Shown here: positions 17,207 to 25,921 of the stretch, one piece after another
Layout: the number at the start of each line of letters is the position of its first letter
How positions within the stretch are numbered: the first letter of the stretch is position 1
Assembly (NCBI GenBank): GCA_000963575.1
Contig: CP011077.1
Coordinates: 4,030,001 to 4,094,000 of the forward strand
Length of the DNA stretch: 64,000 nt
Source of the DNA: Klebsiella michiganensis
GTDB lineage: Bacteria > Pseudomonadota > Gammaproteobacteria > Enterobacterales > Enterobacteriaceae
Direction: 5' to 3'
Program-made: the position numbers and the translations under genes
Notes under the pieces: generated by a model
The model's database searches: none
What the model was told of the DNA's origin: nothing
The model's input: only the letters and a program-made list of their open reading frames with translations

Positions 17207-18397
17207 ATGTCGTTATTTCGTTGTTCTGTTTTCGCGCTGCTTTGCGGCAGCGCCCCCTTAGCCCTTGGCGCCCCGCTGCTGCTGGACACGGCACAGCTGG
17301 CGCACAGTAAGCAAGAGATTAGCCAGCAAAACCCGGCATTGATGCCCGCCTGGCAAGCCCTCAAACATAAAGCCGACCAGGCGCTTATTCATCCGCTCTA
17401 CAGTATCACCCAAAAAAGCCCCGGCTCGCCGGCAGGCAATCCCCACGACTATTACAGCTTTTCAGACTACTGGTGGCCCGATCCTAAAAGCCCCGACGGC
17501 CTGCCGTGGGTGCGAAAAGATGGCCAGATAAATCCCGTCGCCGTGGGCAAGCAAAGCGACAAAGCCCGGCTAAACAGCATGACGGACGACGTGTGGAATC
17601 TGGCGCTGGCCTGGCAGCTTTCCGGCAAAGACGCTTATGCGGAGAAAGCCCGCCAGCAACTGGTGAACTGGTTTATCACGCCAGAAACCCGGATGACGCC
17701 GAATCTCACTCACGCCCAGACTATTCCCGGGCGAAAAAGCGTGCGCGGTACCGGCATTCTCGACGGGCGTGGCTTTGTGCGGCTGATCGATGCCATTGAA
17801 CTGCTGCACGACGGCGGCCAGCTGGACGATAAAACCTGGCGCTCCCTCAGGCAGTGGTATCGCGATTATTATCAGTGGCTGACCACCAGCGAAAACGGCA
17901 AAAAAGAGGCCGTGGCTGAAAATAACCACGGCACATGGTATGACGTTCAGGCCGCCGCCATTGCCCTGTGGCTGGGAGATAAAGAGGCGGCAAAACAGCG
18001 TTTGATTTCTGCCACGCAGCGCATTCCGGTTCAGTTTGATGCCAAAGGCGTGCCGGTGACCGAAATTGAGCGCACGCGCTCCTGGCACTACAGCAACTTT
18101 ATTCTGGATGCCTGGAACACGTTAGGACTGCTGGGTGAAAAGGTTGGGGTCAACGTCTGGCAGGCAAAAAGCGGTGAGCACAGCCTGCAAAATGGTTACC
18201 TGTATATCGCTCAGTTTGTCGATAGCCAAACCCCCTGGCCTTACCCGAATATAGAGCCGTTCAAGCCCGATGAAGCGCTGGAAAATATTATCACCGCCGC
18301 ACATGCCTGGCGGGAAAATAATGTCTTCAAAGACAAAGCAAAATGGCTGCTTAGCAGGAATAAAACTGCCGTTATTAATTTGATCACTCAACCGTAA
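17207..18397 (+). CDS. Secreted alginate-lyase-family polysaccharide lyase
   Basis: A 396-residue periplasmic or exported enzyme. Residues 1-21 are a signal peptide (cleavage near ALG-APL). The body is an alpha/alpha-barrel alginate-lyase domain, with the marker motifs NNHGTWYDVQ (about 243-252, Asn/His active site) and ERTRSWHYSNF (about 285-295). Family members cleave uronate polymers by beta-elimination or act on related glycans. No alginate synthesis genes are near; the substrate is unknown. It begins 34 bp after nrdF, a position empty in E. coli, so it was inserted between nrdF and proU. Base composition matches the chromosome, so any transfer is old. Confidence 0.82.
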   Translation: MSLFRCSVFALLCGSAPLALGAPLLLDTAQLAHSKQEISQQNPALMPAWQALKHKADQALIHPLYSITQKSPGSPAGNPHDYYSFSDYWWPDPKSPDGLPWVRKDGQINPVAVGKQSDKARLNSMTDDVWNLALAWQLSGKDAYAEKARQQLVNWFITPETRMTPNLTHAQTIPGRKSVRGTGILDGRGFVRLIDAIELLHDGGQLDDKTWRSLRQWYRDYYQWLTTSENGKKEAVAENNHGTWYDVQAAAIALWLGDKEAAKQRLISATQRIPVQFDAKGVPVTEIERTRSWHYSNFILDAWNTLGLLGEKVGVNVWQAKSGEHSLQNGYLYIAQFVDSQTPWPYPNIEPFKPDEALENIITAAHAWRENNVFKDKAKWLLSRNKTAVINLITQP

Positions 18398-18407
18398 TAT
18401 GCCTGTC

Positions 18408-18442
18408 ATTTCAGCCTGAATTATCCACATTCAGGCTGAAAT
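18408..18442. terminator. Long perfect hairpin after the lyase gene
   Basis: 13-bp perfect inverted repeat ATTTCAGCCTGAA/TTCAGGCTGAAAT with a 9-nt loop, 11 nt after the lyase stop. The following TCATCCTC is only weakly U-rich, so it may act as an RNA stabiliser as well as a terminator. Confidence 0.6.
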
Positions 18443-18556
18443 TCATCCTCGTTGACAAAAAATATCTCACCGAATTTATTCCTCCTCAGGCCAGTGCTCA
18501 CGGGAAATCTCGCCCGCACTCACCGCATGGATATTTTGATATCACAAAACCGAGGG

Positions 18557-18584
18557 TTGCCTCAGATTCTTAGTATGTTAGGGT
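18557..18584 (+). promoter_or_regulatory. proU P2 promoter
   Basis: TTGCCT (18557-18562) and TAGGGT (18579-18584) with a 16-bp spacer, matching the osmoregulated sigma-70 P2 promoter of E. coli and Salmonella proU almost base for base. It lies 68 bp before proV. Confidence 0.75.
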
Positions 18585-18652
18585 ATATACCGGTCAATAT
18601 TTCCATCAGGAATCATCTATAAATAAATCAAATACAGGAAACCGCTTATTGC

Positions 18653-19851
18653 ATGGCAATTAAATTAGAAGTGAAGAATTTATATAAAGTATTTGGCGAA
18701 CATCCGCAGCGCGCATTCAAATACATAGACAAAGGCATTTCCAAGAGTGAATTATTGGAAAAAACGGGTCTGTCGCTTGGCGTGAAAGACGCCAGTCTGG
18801 CCATTGAAGAAGGCGAGATTTTTGTCATCATGGGGTTATCCGGCTCAGGAAAATCCACCATGGTTCGCCTTCTCAATCGCCTGATTGAACCCACCCGTGG
18901 ACAGGTACTGATTGACGGCATTGATATTGCCAAAATATCAGAATCAGAACTCCGCGAGGTGCGCAAAAAAAAGATCGCAATGGTCTTCCAGTCCTTTGCT
19001 TTAATGCCGCATATGACGGTGTTAAATAATGCCGCCTTCGGTATGGAGCTTGCGGGAATTCCGGTCAAAGAACGGCATGAAAAGCGCTTGATGCGCTGCG
19101 TCAAGTCGGGCTTGAGAATTATGCCCATGCTTATCCCGATGAGCTATCCGGCGGCATGCGTCAGCGTGTGGGTTTAGCCCGTGCGCTGGCTATTAATCCA
19201 GACATATTACTTATGGATGAAGCATTCTCCGCGCTCGATCCATTAATTCGCACCGAAATGCAGGACGAATTAATAAAACTACAGGCAAAACATCAGCGCA
19301 CTATCGTGTTTATTTCCCACGACCTCGATGAAGCCATGCGCATTGGCGACCGTATTGCCATTATGCAAGGCGGTGAAGTGGTGCAGGTCGGCACGCCGGA
19401 TGAAATTCTTAATAATCCGGCCAATGATTATGTGCGCACCTTCTTCCGCGGCGTGGACATCAGCCAGGTGTTTAGCGCCAAAGATATCGCCCGCCGTAGC
19501 CCGGCTGGCCTGCTGCGTAAAACCACAGGCTTTGGGCCACGCTCGGCGCTTAAGCTGCTGCAGGATGATGACCGTGAATATGGTTATGTCATTGAACGCG
19601 GACAGAAATTCCTTGGGATTGTCTCCACCGATTCGCTTAAAGCGTCGCTGGCGGCGGGCGAAGGCCTGGACCATGCGTTTCTGGCATCTCCAGAGGCGGT
19701 ATCCGCAGAAACATCTCTGAGCGATCTGCTCTCTCATGTCGGCCAGGCTCCGTGTGCGGTGCCGGTGGTCAGTGAAGAGGGACAGTACGTGGGCATCATC
19801 TCAAAAGGGGTGCTGCTTCAGGCATTAGATCGTGAGGGGGCAAGTCAATGA
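18653..19851 (+). pseudogene. proV: proV, glycine betaine/proline ABC ATPase, disrupted by a one-base frameshift
   Basis: The two halves of ProV lie in different frames: 18653 to about 19083 (Walker A GLSGSGKST, Q-loop VFQSFALMPHM) and about 19084 to 19851 (signature LSGGMRQRVGLARAL, Walker B ILLMDEAF, H-loop FISHD, then two CBS domains that sense ionic strength). Together they make about 400 residues as in E. coli. The frame breaks at GAAAAGCGC (19079-19087), where E. coli-like coding needs one more A (KERHEKALDAL). So one A is missing from an A-run. As read, the first product is truncated before the ABC signature. It is either a real mutation that kills ProU or a homopolymer sequencing error; proW and proX downstream are intact. 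Confidence 0.88.
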
Positions 19852-20927
19852 GTGACGCAACAAATCCGTGGGATACCGGCAGCGCGGCAACAGACGCCGC
19901 AACCAGTCAGGCAGCAGGTTCTGCAGACGCATGGGGCGCTCCGGCGTCGGATGCGGCCACCAGTGGGGGGGCAGACTGGCTGAACTCAGCGCCGACAACG
20001 GCGCCTGAGCATTTCAATATTCTGGATCCGTTCCACAAAACACTGATCCCCCTGGACAGCTGGGTCACCGAGGGGATCGACTGGGTGGTCACCCATTTCC
20101 GCCCGGTGTTCCAGGGCATTCGCGTGCCGGTGGATTACATTCTTAGCGGCTTTCAGCAGCTGCTTTTAGGAATGCCCGCGCCGGTCGCGATTATCGTCTT
20201 TGCGCTGATTGCCTGGCAAATGTCCAGCCTCGGCATGGGCGTCGCCACGCTGATCTCGCTGGTCGCCATTGGCGCGATTGGAGCCTGGTCTCAGGCGATG
20301 GTGACCCTGGCGCTGGTGTTAACTGCCCTGCTGTTTTGTATGGTTCTCGGCCTGCCCCTGGGCATTTGGCTGGCGCGCAGCGAACGTGCGGCAAAAATTG
20401 TTCGTCCACTACTGGATGCGATGCAGACCACCCCGGCGTTTGTTTACCTGGTGCCTATCGTGATGCTGTTTGGCATCGGTAACGTCCCGGGCGTGGTCGT
20501 CACCATTATCTTCGCCCTGCCGCCGATTGTGCGCCTGACTATCCTGGGCATTAAGCAGGTGCCGGAAGATTTGGTCGAGGCGGCGCGCTCATTCGGTGCC
20601 AGCCCGCGCCAGATGCTGTTCAAAGTACAGCTCCCGCTGGCAATGCCCACCATTATGGCCGGCGTCAACCAGACACTGATGCTGGCGCTGTCGATGGTTG
20701 TTATCGCGTCGATGATTGCCGTGGGCGGACTCGGCCAGATGGTTCTGCGCGGCATTGGCCGCCTCGATATGGGTCTGGCCACGGTCGGTGGCGTGGGGAT
20801 CGTGATCCTCGCCATTATTCTCGACCGCCTGACTCAGTCCATTGGGCGCGATTCTCGCTCCCGTGGCAACCGCCGCTGGTATACCACCGGCCCTCTGGGT
20901 CTCGTGACCCGTCCCTTCATTAAGTAA
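19848..20927 (+). CDS. proW: Glycine betaine/proline ABC permease ProW
   Basis: A 359-residue inner-membrane permease. A long Ala/Ser/Thr-rich N-terminal tail of about 60 residues precedes the membrane helices, as in E. coli ProW (354 residues). The cytoplasmic coupling motif is EAARSFGASPRQMLFKVQLP (near 245-264). It forms the ProU importer with ProV and ProX for osmoprotectants. Its ATG overlaps the proV stop by 4 nt, so translation should be coupled to the end of proV. Confidence 0.95.
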   Translation: MSDATNPWDTGSAATDAATSQAAGSADAWGAPASDAATSGGADWLNSAPTTAPEHFNILDPFHKTLIPLDSWVTEGIDWVVTHFRPVFQGIRVPVDYILSGFQQLLLGMPAPVAIIVFALIAWQMSSLGMGVATLISLVAIGAIGAWSQAMVTLALVLTALLFCMVLGLPLGIWLARSERAAKIVRPLLDAMQTTPAFVYLVPIVMLFGIGNVPGVVVTIIFALPPIVRLTILGIKQVPEDLVEAARSFGASPRQMLFKVQLPLAMPTIMAGVNQTLMLALSMVVIASMIAVGGLGQMVLRGIGRLDMGLATVGGVGIVILAIILDRLTQSIGRDSRSRGNRRWYTTGPLGLVTRPFIK

Positions 20928-20982
20928 GCCTGGCGGCGGCTTAGGCCGCCCCTCGCCCCTTCACCATTAAAAAGGAATAACG

Positions 20983-21975
20983 ATGCGACACAACGCTATT
21001 TTAGCCACAGCTCTTGCGACACTCGTTACCACCAGCGCTTTTGCCGCCGATCTGCCGGGCAAAGGCATTACCGTTCAGCCCGTACAGAGCACCATCGCCG
21101 AAGAAACCTTCCAGACGCTACTGGTCAGCCGCGCGCTGGAAAAAATGGGCTACACCGTGAATAAACCAAGTGAGGTGGACTACAACGTCGGTTACACCTC
21201 GATAGCCTCCGGCGACGCCACTTTCACCGCCGTTAACTGGCAGCCACTGCACGACGATATGTACGCCGCCGCAGGCGGTAGCAAGAAATTCTACCGGGAA
21301 GGCACCTTCGTGACCGGCGCCGCGCAGGGCTACCTTATTGATAAGAAAACCGCCGATCGGTATCACATCACCAATATTGAGCAGCTCAAAGACCCGAAAA
21401 TCGCCAAACTGTTCGACAGCAACGGCGACGGCAAAGCCGACATGATGGGCTGCACCCCGGGTTGGGGCTGCGAGGCGGTGATTAACCACCAGAATGAAGC
21501 CTATAAGCTGGCGAACACCGTGACCGTTAACCACGGCAACTACTCGGCGATGATGGCCGACACTATTGCGCGCTTTAAGGAAGGTAAACCGGTGCTGTAT
21601 TACACCTGGACGCCGTACTGGGTGAGCGATGTGCTGAAGCCGGGTAAAGATGTGGTGTGGCTGCAGGTGCCATTCTCTTCTCTGCCGGGTGAGCAGAAAA
21701 ATATCGATACCAAACTGCCTAACGGGGCAAACTACGGATTCCCGGTGAACACCATGCACATTGTGGCCAACAAGGCCTGGGCCGAGAAGAATCCGCAGGC
21801 AGCGAAACTGTTTGCCGTTATGAAGCTGCCGCTGGCGGACATTAACGCCCAGAATGCGATGATGCATAACGGTAAGTCTTCCGAAGCCGACATTAACGGC
21901 CACGTAGACGGCTGGATTAAGGCGCACCAGGCGCAGTTTGACGGCTGGGTGAATGAGGCGTTAGCGGCGAAATAA
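20983..21975 (+). CDS. proX: Periplasmic glycine betaine-binding protein ProX
   Basis: A 330-residue binding protein with a signal peptide cleaved after SAFA (residue 21). Betaine is held by a cage of Trp residues; Trp are visible in AVNWQPLHDD, TPGWGCEAV and YTWTPYWVS, as in E. coli ProX. AAGGAA precedes the start. A short GGCGGC/GCCGCC hairpin lies in the proW-proX gap. Confidence 0.96.
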   Translation: MRHNAILATALATLVTTSAFAADLPGKGITVQPVQSTIAEETFQTLLVSRALEKMGYTVNKPSEVDYNVGYTSIASGDATFTAVNWQPLHDDMYAAAGGSKKFYREGTFVTGAAQGYLIDKKTADRYHITNIEQLKDPKIAKLFDSNGDGKADMMGCTPGWGCEAVINHQNEAYKLANTVTVNHGNYSAMMADTIARFKEGKPVLYYTWTPYWVSDVLKPGKDVVWLQVPFSSLPGEQKNIDTKLPNGANYGFPVNTMHIVANKAWAEKNPQAAKLFAVMKLPLADINAQNAMMHNGKSSEADINGHVDGWIKAHQAQFDGWVNEALAAK

Positions 21976-21979
21976 ACCG

Positions 21980-22351
21980 CCCCTCACCCTAACCCTCTCC
22001 CCAAAAGGGAGAGGGGATAAACAGATAAATATCTTTTCTTTCCTCCCTCTTCTATCCCTTCCCGGACGAGACCGTCCCTCACCCTAACCCTCTCCCCCAA
22101 GGGAGAGGGGACAAACGGACAAACATCTTTTCTCTGCTTCTTCTTCTCTCCCTTCCAGGGCGAGACCGCCCCTCAGCCTTTCCCCAAAGGGACAAGCGGA
22201 CAAACATCTTTTCTCTGCTTCTTCTTCTCTTCCTTCCAGGGCGAGACCGCCCTTCAGCCTCTCCCCAAAGTGGAAAGGGACAAGCGGACAAACATCTTTA
22301 TCTGCTTCTTCTTCCCCCTCTCCCTGCCAGGGAGAGGGTCGGGGTGAGGGT
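21980..22351. repeat. Array of four degenerate GC-rich palindromic repeats
   Basis: Four units of about 80-95 bp, with boundaries marked by GAGACCG-CCCTCA near 22067, 22162 and 22243. Each unit has a CTCTCCCC...GGGGAG palindrome (increasingly decayed in units 3 and 4) and a spacer with AAACATCTTTTCTCTGCTTC. The last ends in an intact CCCTCTCCCTG/CAGGGAGAGGG hairpin. Same family as the repeats at 12929-13143. It fills the gap between proX and the MFS gene. Confidence 0.8.
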
Positions 22352-22443
22352 TAATAACCGCACAATCCGACACCCGCCTCCTCTTCAGCTGTCATTATTT
22401 TTCGCTATTATTCAGACCTCTCTTTGGCAAGTTGAAGATAATA

Positions 22444-23622
22444 ATGAAAAACAATACTCACGGACTCAGCCCGGCGCTGATCGGCCTGATGTCTGTTGCA
22501 ACCGGCCTCGCGGTTGCCAGCAACTACTATGCGCAACCGCTGCTCGATACCATCGCAAACGCCTTTTCTCTCTCGGTGAATCAGGCCGGTTTTATCGTTA
22601 CTACGGCACAACTCGGCTACGCGGCGGGACTTTTACTGCTGGTTCCTCTTGGGGATATGTTCGAGCGCCGGGGGCTGATCGTCTTTATGACGCTGCTGGC
22701 GGCAGGTGGGATGCTGATCACCGCCACCAGCCAGTCCCTGTGGATGATGATTCTGGGCACCGCGCTGACCGGGCTCTTCTCCGTGGTGGCGCAAATTCTT
22801 GTGCCATTTGCCGCGACGCTCGCGGCGCCGGAAAAACGTGGCAAGGTTGTCGGGACTATCATGAGCGGGCTGTTGCTTGGGATCCTGCTGGCGCGTACCG
22901 TCGCCGGTTTGCTCGCAAGTCTCGGCGGCTGGCGCACTGTTTATTGGGTTGCCAGCGTGCTGATGGCGCTAATGGCGCTGGCCCTGTGGCGCGGGTTACC
23001 GCAGGTGAAACAGGACAGCCACCTCAACTACCCGCAGCTGCTGACCTCTATCTTCAGCCTGTTTATTAAAAACAGCCTGCTGCGCACCCGCGCCCTGCTG
23101 GGCTGCCTGACTTTCGCCAACTTCAGCATTCTTTGGACGTCAATGGCGTTCCTGCTGGCCTCACCGCCGTTTAACTATTCCGAAGGGGTTATCGGCCTGT
23201 TCGGCCTTGCAGGTGCCGCTGGCGCACTCGGGGCTCGCCCCGCAGGTGGGTTAGTGGATAAGGGCAAAGGGCACCACACCACCACCATTGGCCTGCTGCT
23301 GTTGCTGCTTTCCTGGGTCGCTATCGCTTTTGGTCAGTTCTCAGCCATAGCCCTGATTGTGGGTATTCTGGTGCTGGACCTGACCGTCCAGGGTGTCCAT
23401 ATCACCAACCAGAGTCTGATATACCGCATGATGCCGGAAGCCCGTAACCGACTGACCGCCGGATACATGACCAGCTACTTCATTGGCGGCGCAGCGGGCT
23501 CTCTAATTTCAGCGAGCGCTTACCAACATGCTGGCTGGAATGGGGTGTGCATTGCCGGCGCCAGCGTCGCCCTACTAAATTTGGTAGTGTGGTGGCGCGG
23601 ATACCAGCGGCAGGCTGATTAG
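22444..23622 (+). CDS. ygaY: MFS transporter (YgaY-like)
   Basis: A 392-residue 12-helix major facilitator protein opening MKNNTHGLSPALIGLMSVAT. The loop motif GDMFERRGLIV (about 74-84) is the family A-motif. E. coli has a homologous locus, ygaY, at this site between proX and emrR, where it is a pseudogene; here the frame is intact. Substrate unknown, possibly drugs or sugars. The ATG at 22444 has GAAG upstream; a TTG 12 nt earlier is possible. Confidence 0.82.
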   Translation: MKNNTHGLSPALIGLMSVATGLAVASNYYAQPLLDTIANAFSLSVNQAGFIVTTAQLGYAAGLLLLVPLGDMFERRGLIVFMTLLAAGGMLITATSQSLWMMILGTALTGLFSVVAQILVPFAATLAAPEKRGKVVGTIMSGLLLGILLARTVAGLLASLGGWRTVYWVASVLMALMALALWRGLPQVKQDSHLNYPQLLTSIFSLFIKNSLLRTRALLGCLTFANFSILWTSMAFLLASPPFNYSEGVIGLFGLAGAAGALGARPAGGLVDKGKGHHTTTIGLLLLLLSWVAIAFGQFSAIALIVGILVLDLTVQGVHITNQSLIYRMMPEARNRLTAGYMTSYFIGGAAGSLISASAYQHAGWNGVCIAGASVALLNLVVWWRGYQRQAD

Positions 23623-23666
23623 CGCGATATCGTCGCTCCCCGGAAGGGAAATTGAAGATGTAATGG

Positions 23667-23697
23667 CGGGGACAGTCTGTTAAGGTTGTCCCCGTTT
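23667..23697 (+). terminator. Terminator after the MFS gene
   Basis: Stem CGGGGACA/TGTCCCCG with a 12-nt loop followed by TTTA, 45 bp after the stop. Confidence 0.7.
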
Positions 23698-24067
23698 ACT
23701 AATTCGAGTGACATTAACGCAGGTTATTTATTAACACCCTATATGGATAGACCCGCAACTGTTTCAGCCGACAACCGCCACCGGGCGGCATTGTTACTCA
23801 GCCTGAAAGCAGCTTTTCCATCGCCATTTCTCCTGTCCTCAAGGCTTCAAGCCTCCGGCTTCGATGCCGTTAAACGCCGTTATACCACTCGAAACCCATT
23901 TTCTCTCCCCACGCTACTGAGCGCTCTGGGCTACGGCTTAGCGTGGTTTACGCCGATGGTGGCATCAAACAAACGTATATAAACGTATATAAACGTATAA
24001 ATAATGCATTTACTTTATTTGTCACCATCGTTACTATATCGGCTGCAACTAATGAGGTTATGCCAAA
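23698..24067. other. Intergenic region before emrR
   Basis: E. coli has ygaZ and ygaH (branched-chain amino acid exporter) at this place; neither is present. A weak 98-codon frame at 23686-23982 has low-complexity content and no ribosome site, so I do not call it. The emrR promoter and operator should be in the last 100 bp. Confidence 0.5.
23971..24000. repeat. Three tandem 10-bp repeats upstream of emrR
   Basis: AAACGTATAT occurs three times in tandem (last copy ends TAA), 68 bp before emrR. The period is one DNA turn, and ATATAAACGTATAT is partly symmetric, so it could be a protein-binding or bent-DNA site. Confidence 0.75.
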
Positions 24068-24598
24068 ATGGATAGTTCGTTCACGCCCATAGAACAAATG
24101 CTGAAGTTCCGCGCCAAACGTTACCAGGAGTTCCCGTACCAGGAGGTTCTGTTGACGCGTCTTTGTATGCACATGCAGGGTAAACTGCTGGAAAACCGCA
24201 ATAAGATGCTGAAAGCGCAGGGGATCAACGAGACCTTATTCATGGCACTCATTACCCTTGAGTCCCAGGAAAATCACAGCATTCAGCCTTCCGAGCTGAG
24301 CTGCGCGCTGGGCTCATCCCGCACCAACGCCACGCGCATTGCCGATGAGCTTGAAAAACGCGGCTGGATTGAGCGCCGTGAAAGCGATAACGACCGCCGC
24401 TGTCTGCATCTGCATTTGACCGAAAAAGGTCAAGAATTCCTGAGTCAGGTGCTGCCACCGCAGCATAACTGCCTGCATCAACTGTGGTCTGCGCTGGATG
24501 CAGATGAGAAAACACAGCTGGAAACAATCACCCGTAAGCTGCTCAACCGTCTCGACCAGATGGAAGAGGATAAAGTGATCCTTGAAGCTCTGAGCTAA
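24068..24598 (+). CDS. emrR: MarR-family repressor EmrR (MprA)
   Basis: A 176-residue winged-helix repressor, same length as E. coli EmrR and nearly identical (LLTRLCMHMQ, NETLFMALITLESQENHSIQ). DNA recognition helix about 75-90 (SSRTNATRIADELEKRG), wing RRESDNDRRCLH. It represses emrRAB and releases DNA on binding uncouplers, nalidixic acid or salicylate. Confidence 0.96.
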   Translation: MDSSFTPIEQMLKFRAKRYQEFPYQEVLLTRLCMHMQGKLLENRNKMLKAQGINETLFMALITLESQENHSIQPSELSCALGSSRTNATRIADELEKRGWIERRESDNDRRCLHLHLTEKGQEFLSQVLPPQHNCLHQLWSALDADEKTQLETITRKLLNRLDQMEEDKVILEALS

Positions 24599-24733
24599 GC
24601 TTTCACCGTCTGTACGTCTGACAACAATCCGATTTCAAAACTACTTTCAGGCCAGCAATCTCCTTGCTGGCCTGTCAGGTCTAACAGGTCGGCTCAGCTG
24701 ACCGGAAATAATAATAACCAGGTGGAGATTAGC

Positions 24734-25906
24734 ATGAGCGCAAATGCGGAGACTCAAGCCCCGCAGCAACCGGCTAACAAGAAGGGGAAACGTAAAAGCG
24801 CCCTGATCTTGTTGACCTTGCTCTTTGTCATTATTGCTGTGGCATATGGAATCTATTGGTTTTTAGTGCTGCGTCACTTTGAAGAGACCGATGATGCTTA
24901 TGTGGCAGGAAACCAGGTGCAGATCATGGCCCAGGTCTCCGGGAGCGTCACCAAAGTCTGGGCAGACAATACCGATTTCGTAAAACAGGGTGATGTTCTG
25001 GTCAGCCTCGATCGTGCCGACGCCGAGCAGGCGTTCGAGAAGGCCAAAACCCAGCTGGCCTCCAGCGTGCGGCAGACTCGCCAGCTGATGATCAACAGCA
25101 AGCAGTACCAGGCCAATATCGAACTGCAGAAAACCGCTCTGGCGCAGGCACAAAGCGACCTGAATCGCCGTATTCCGCTGGGCAGCGCCAACCTGATTGG
25201 TCGCGAAGAACTGCAACACGCCCGTGATGCCGTCACCAGCGCTCAGGCGCAGTTAGACGTGGCCGTGCAGCAATACAACGCCAACCAGGCGATGATCCTC
25301 GGTACCAAACTGGAAGAGCAGCCTGCGGTTCAACAGGCGGCGACCGAAGTACGTAACAGCTGGATGGCTCTCCAACGCACCACCATCGTCAGCCCAATGA
25401 CCGGCTACGTCTCTCGCCGTGCCGTTCAGGTTGGCGCACAAATCAGCCCATCTACGCCTCTGATGGCTATCGTGCCGGCCAGCGGTATGTGGGTTGACGC
25501 TAACTTTAAAGAAACCCAGCTGGCGCATATGCGTATTGGCCAGTCGGCAACCATCGTCAGCGACATCTACGGCGACGACGTGAAATACACCGGGAAAGTT
25601 GTCGGCCTGGATATGGGCACCGGCAGCGCCTTCTCGCTGCTGCCTGCGCAGAACGCCACCGGGAACTGGATCAAAGTCGTTCAGCGCCTGCCGGTTCGTA
25701 TCGAACTGGACGCCAAACAGGTTGAACAGCACCCGCTGCGTATCGGGCTATCCACTCTGGTGAACGTGGATACCAGCAACCGCGACGGGAGCGTACTGTC
25801 ATCCCAGACCCGCACCACGCCGGTTTACGAAAGTAACGCCCGCGAGCTGAATCTAACGCCGGCTAACCAGCTTATTGACCAGATTATTCAGGCCAATGCG
25901 GGTTAA
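24734..25906 (+). CDS. emrA: Multidrug efflux membrane-fusion protein EmrA
   Basis: A 390-residue periplasmic adaptor, same length as E. coli EmrA. One membrane helix (about 25-48) anchors it; then come the split lipoyl domain (ETDDAYVAGNQVQIM), a coiled-coil hairpin (100-200) and a beta-barrel domain. It joins EmrB to TolC. GGTGGAG precedes the chosen ATG at 24734. Confidence 0.95.
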   Translation: MSANAETQAPQQPANKKGKRKSALILLTLLFVIIAVAYGIYWFLVLRHFEETDDAYVAGNQVQIMAQVSGSVTKVWADNTDFVKQGDVLVSLDRADAEQAFEKAKTQLASSVRQTRQLMINSKQYQANIELQKTALAQAQSDLNRRIPLGSANLIGREELQHARDAVTSAQAQLDVAVQQYNANQAMILGTKLEEQPAVQQAATEVRNSWMALQRTTIVSPMTGYVSRRAVQVGAQISPSTPLMAIVPASGMWVDANFKETQLAHMRIGQSATIVSDIYGDDVKYTGKVVGLDMGTGSAFSLLPAQNATGNWIKVVQRLPVRIELDAKQVEQHPLRIGLSTLVNVDTSNRDGSVLSSQTRTTPVYESNARELNLTPANQLIDQIIQANAG

Positions 25907-25921
25907 TCAAGCGGAGGGTGT

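Noticed and set aside
23686..23982. 98-codon frame before emrR
   Set aside because: No ribosome site, no recognisable domain, and it begins inside a terminator hairpin; looks like chance.
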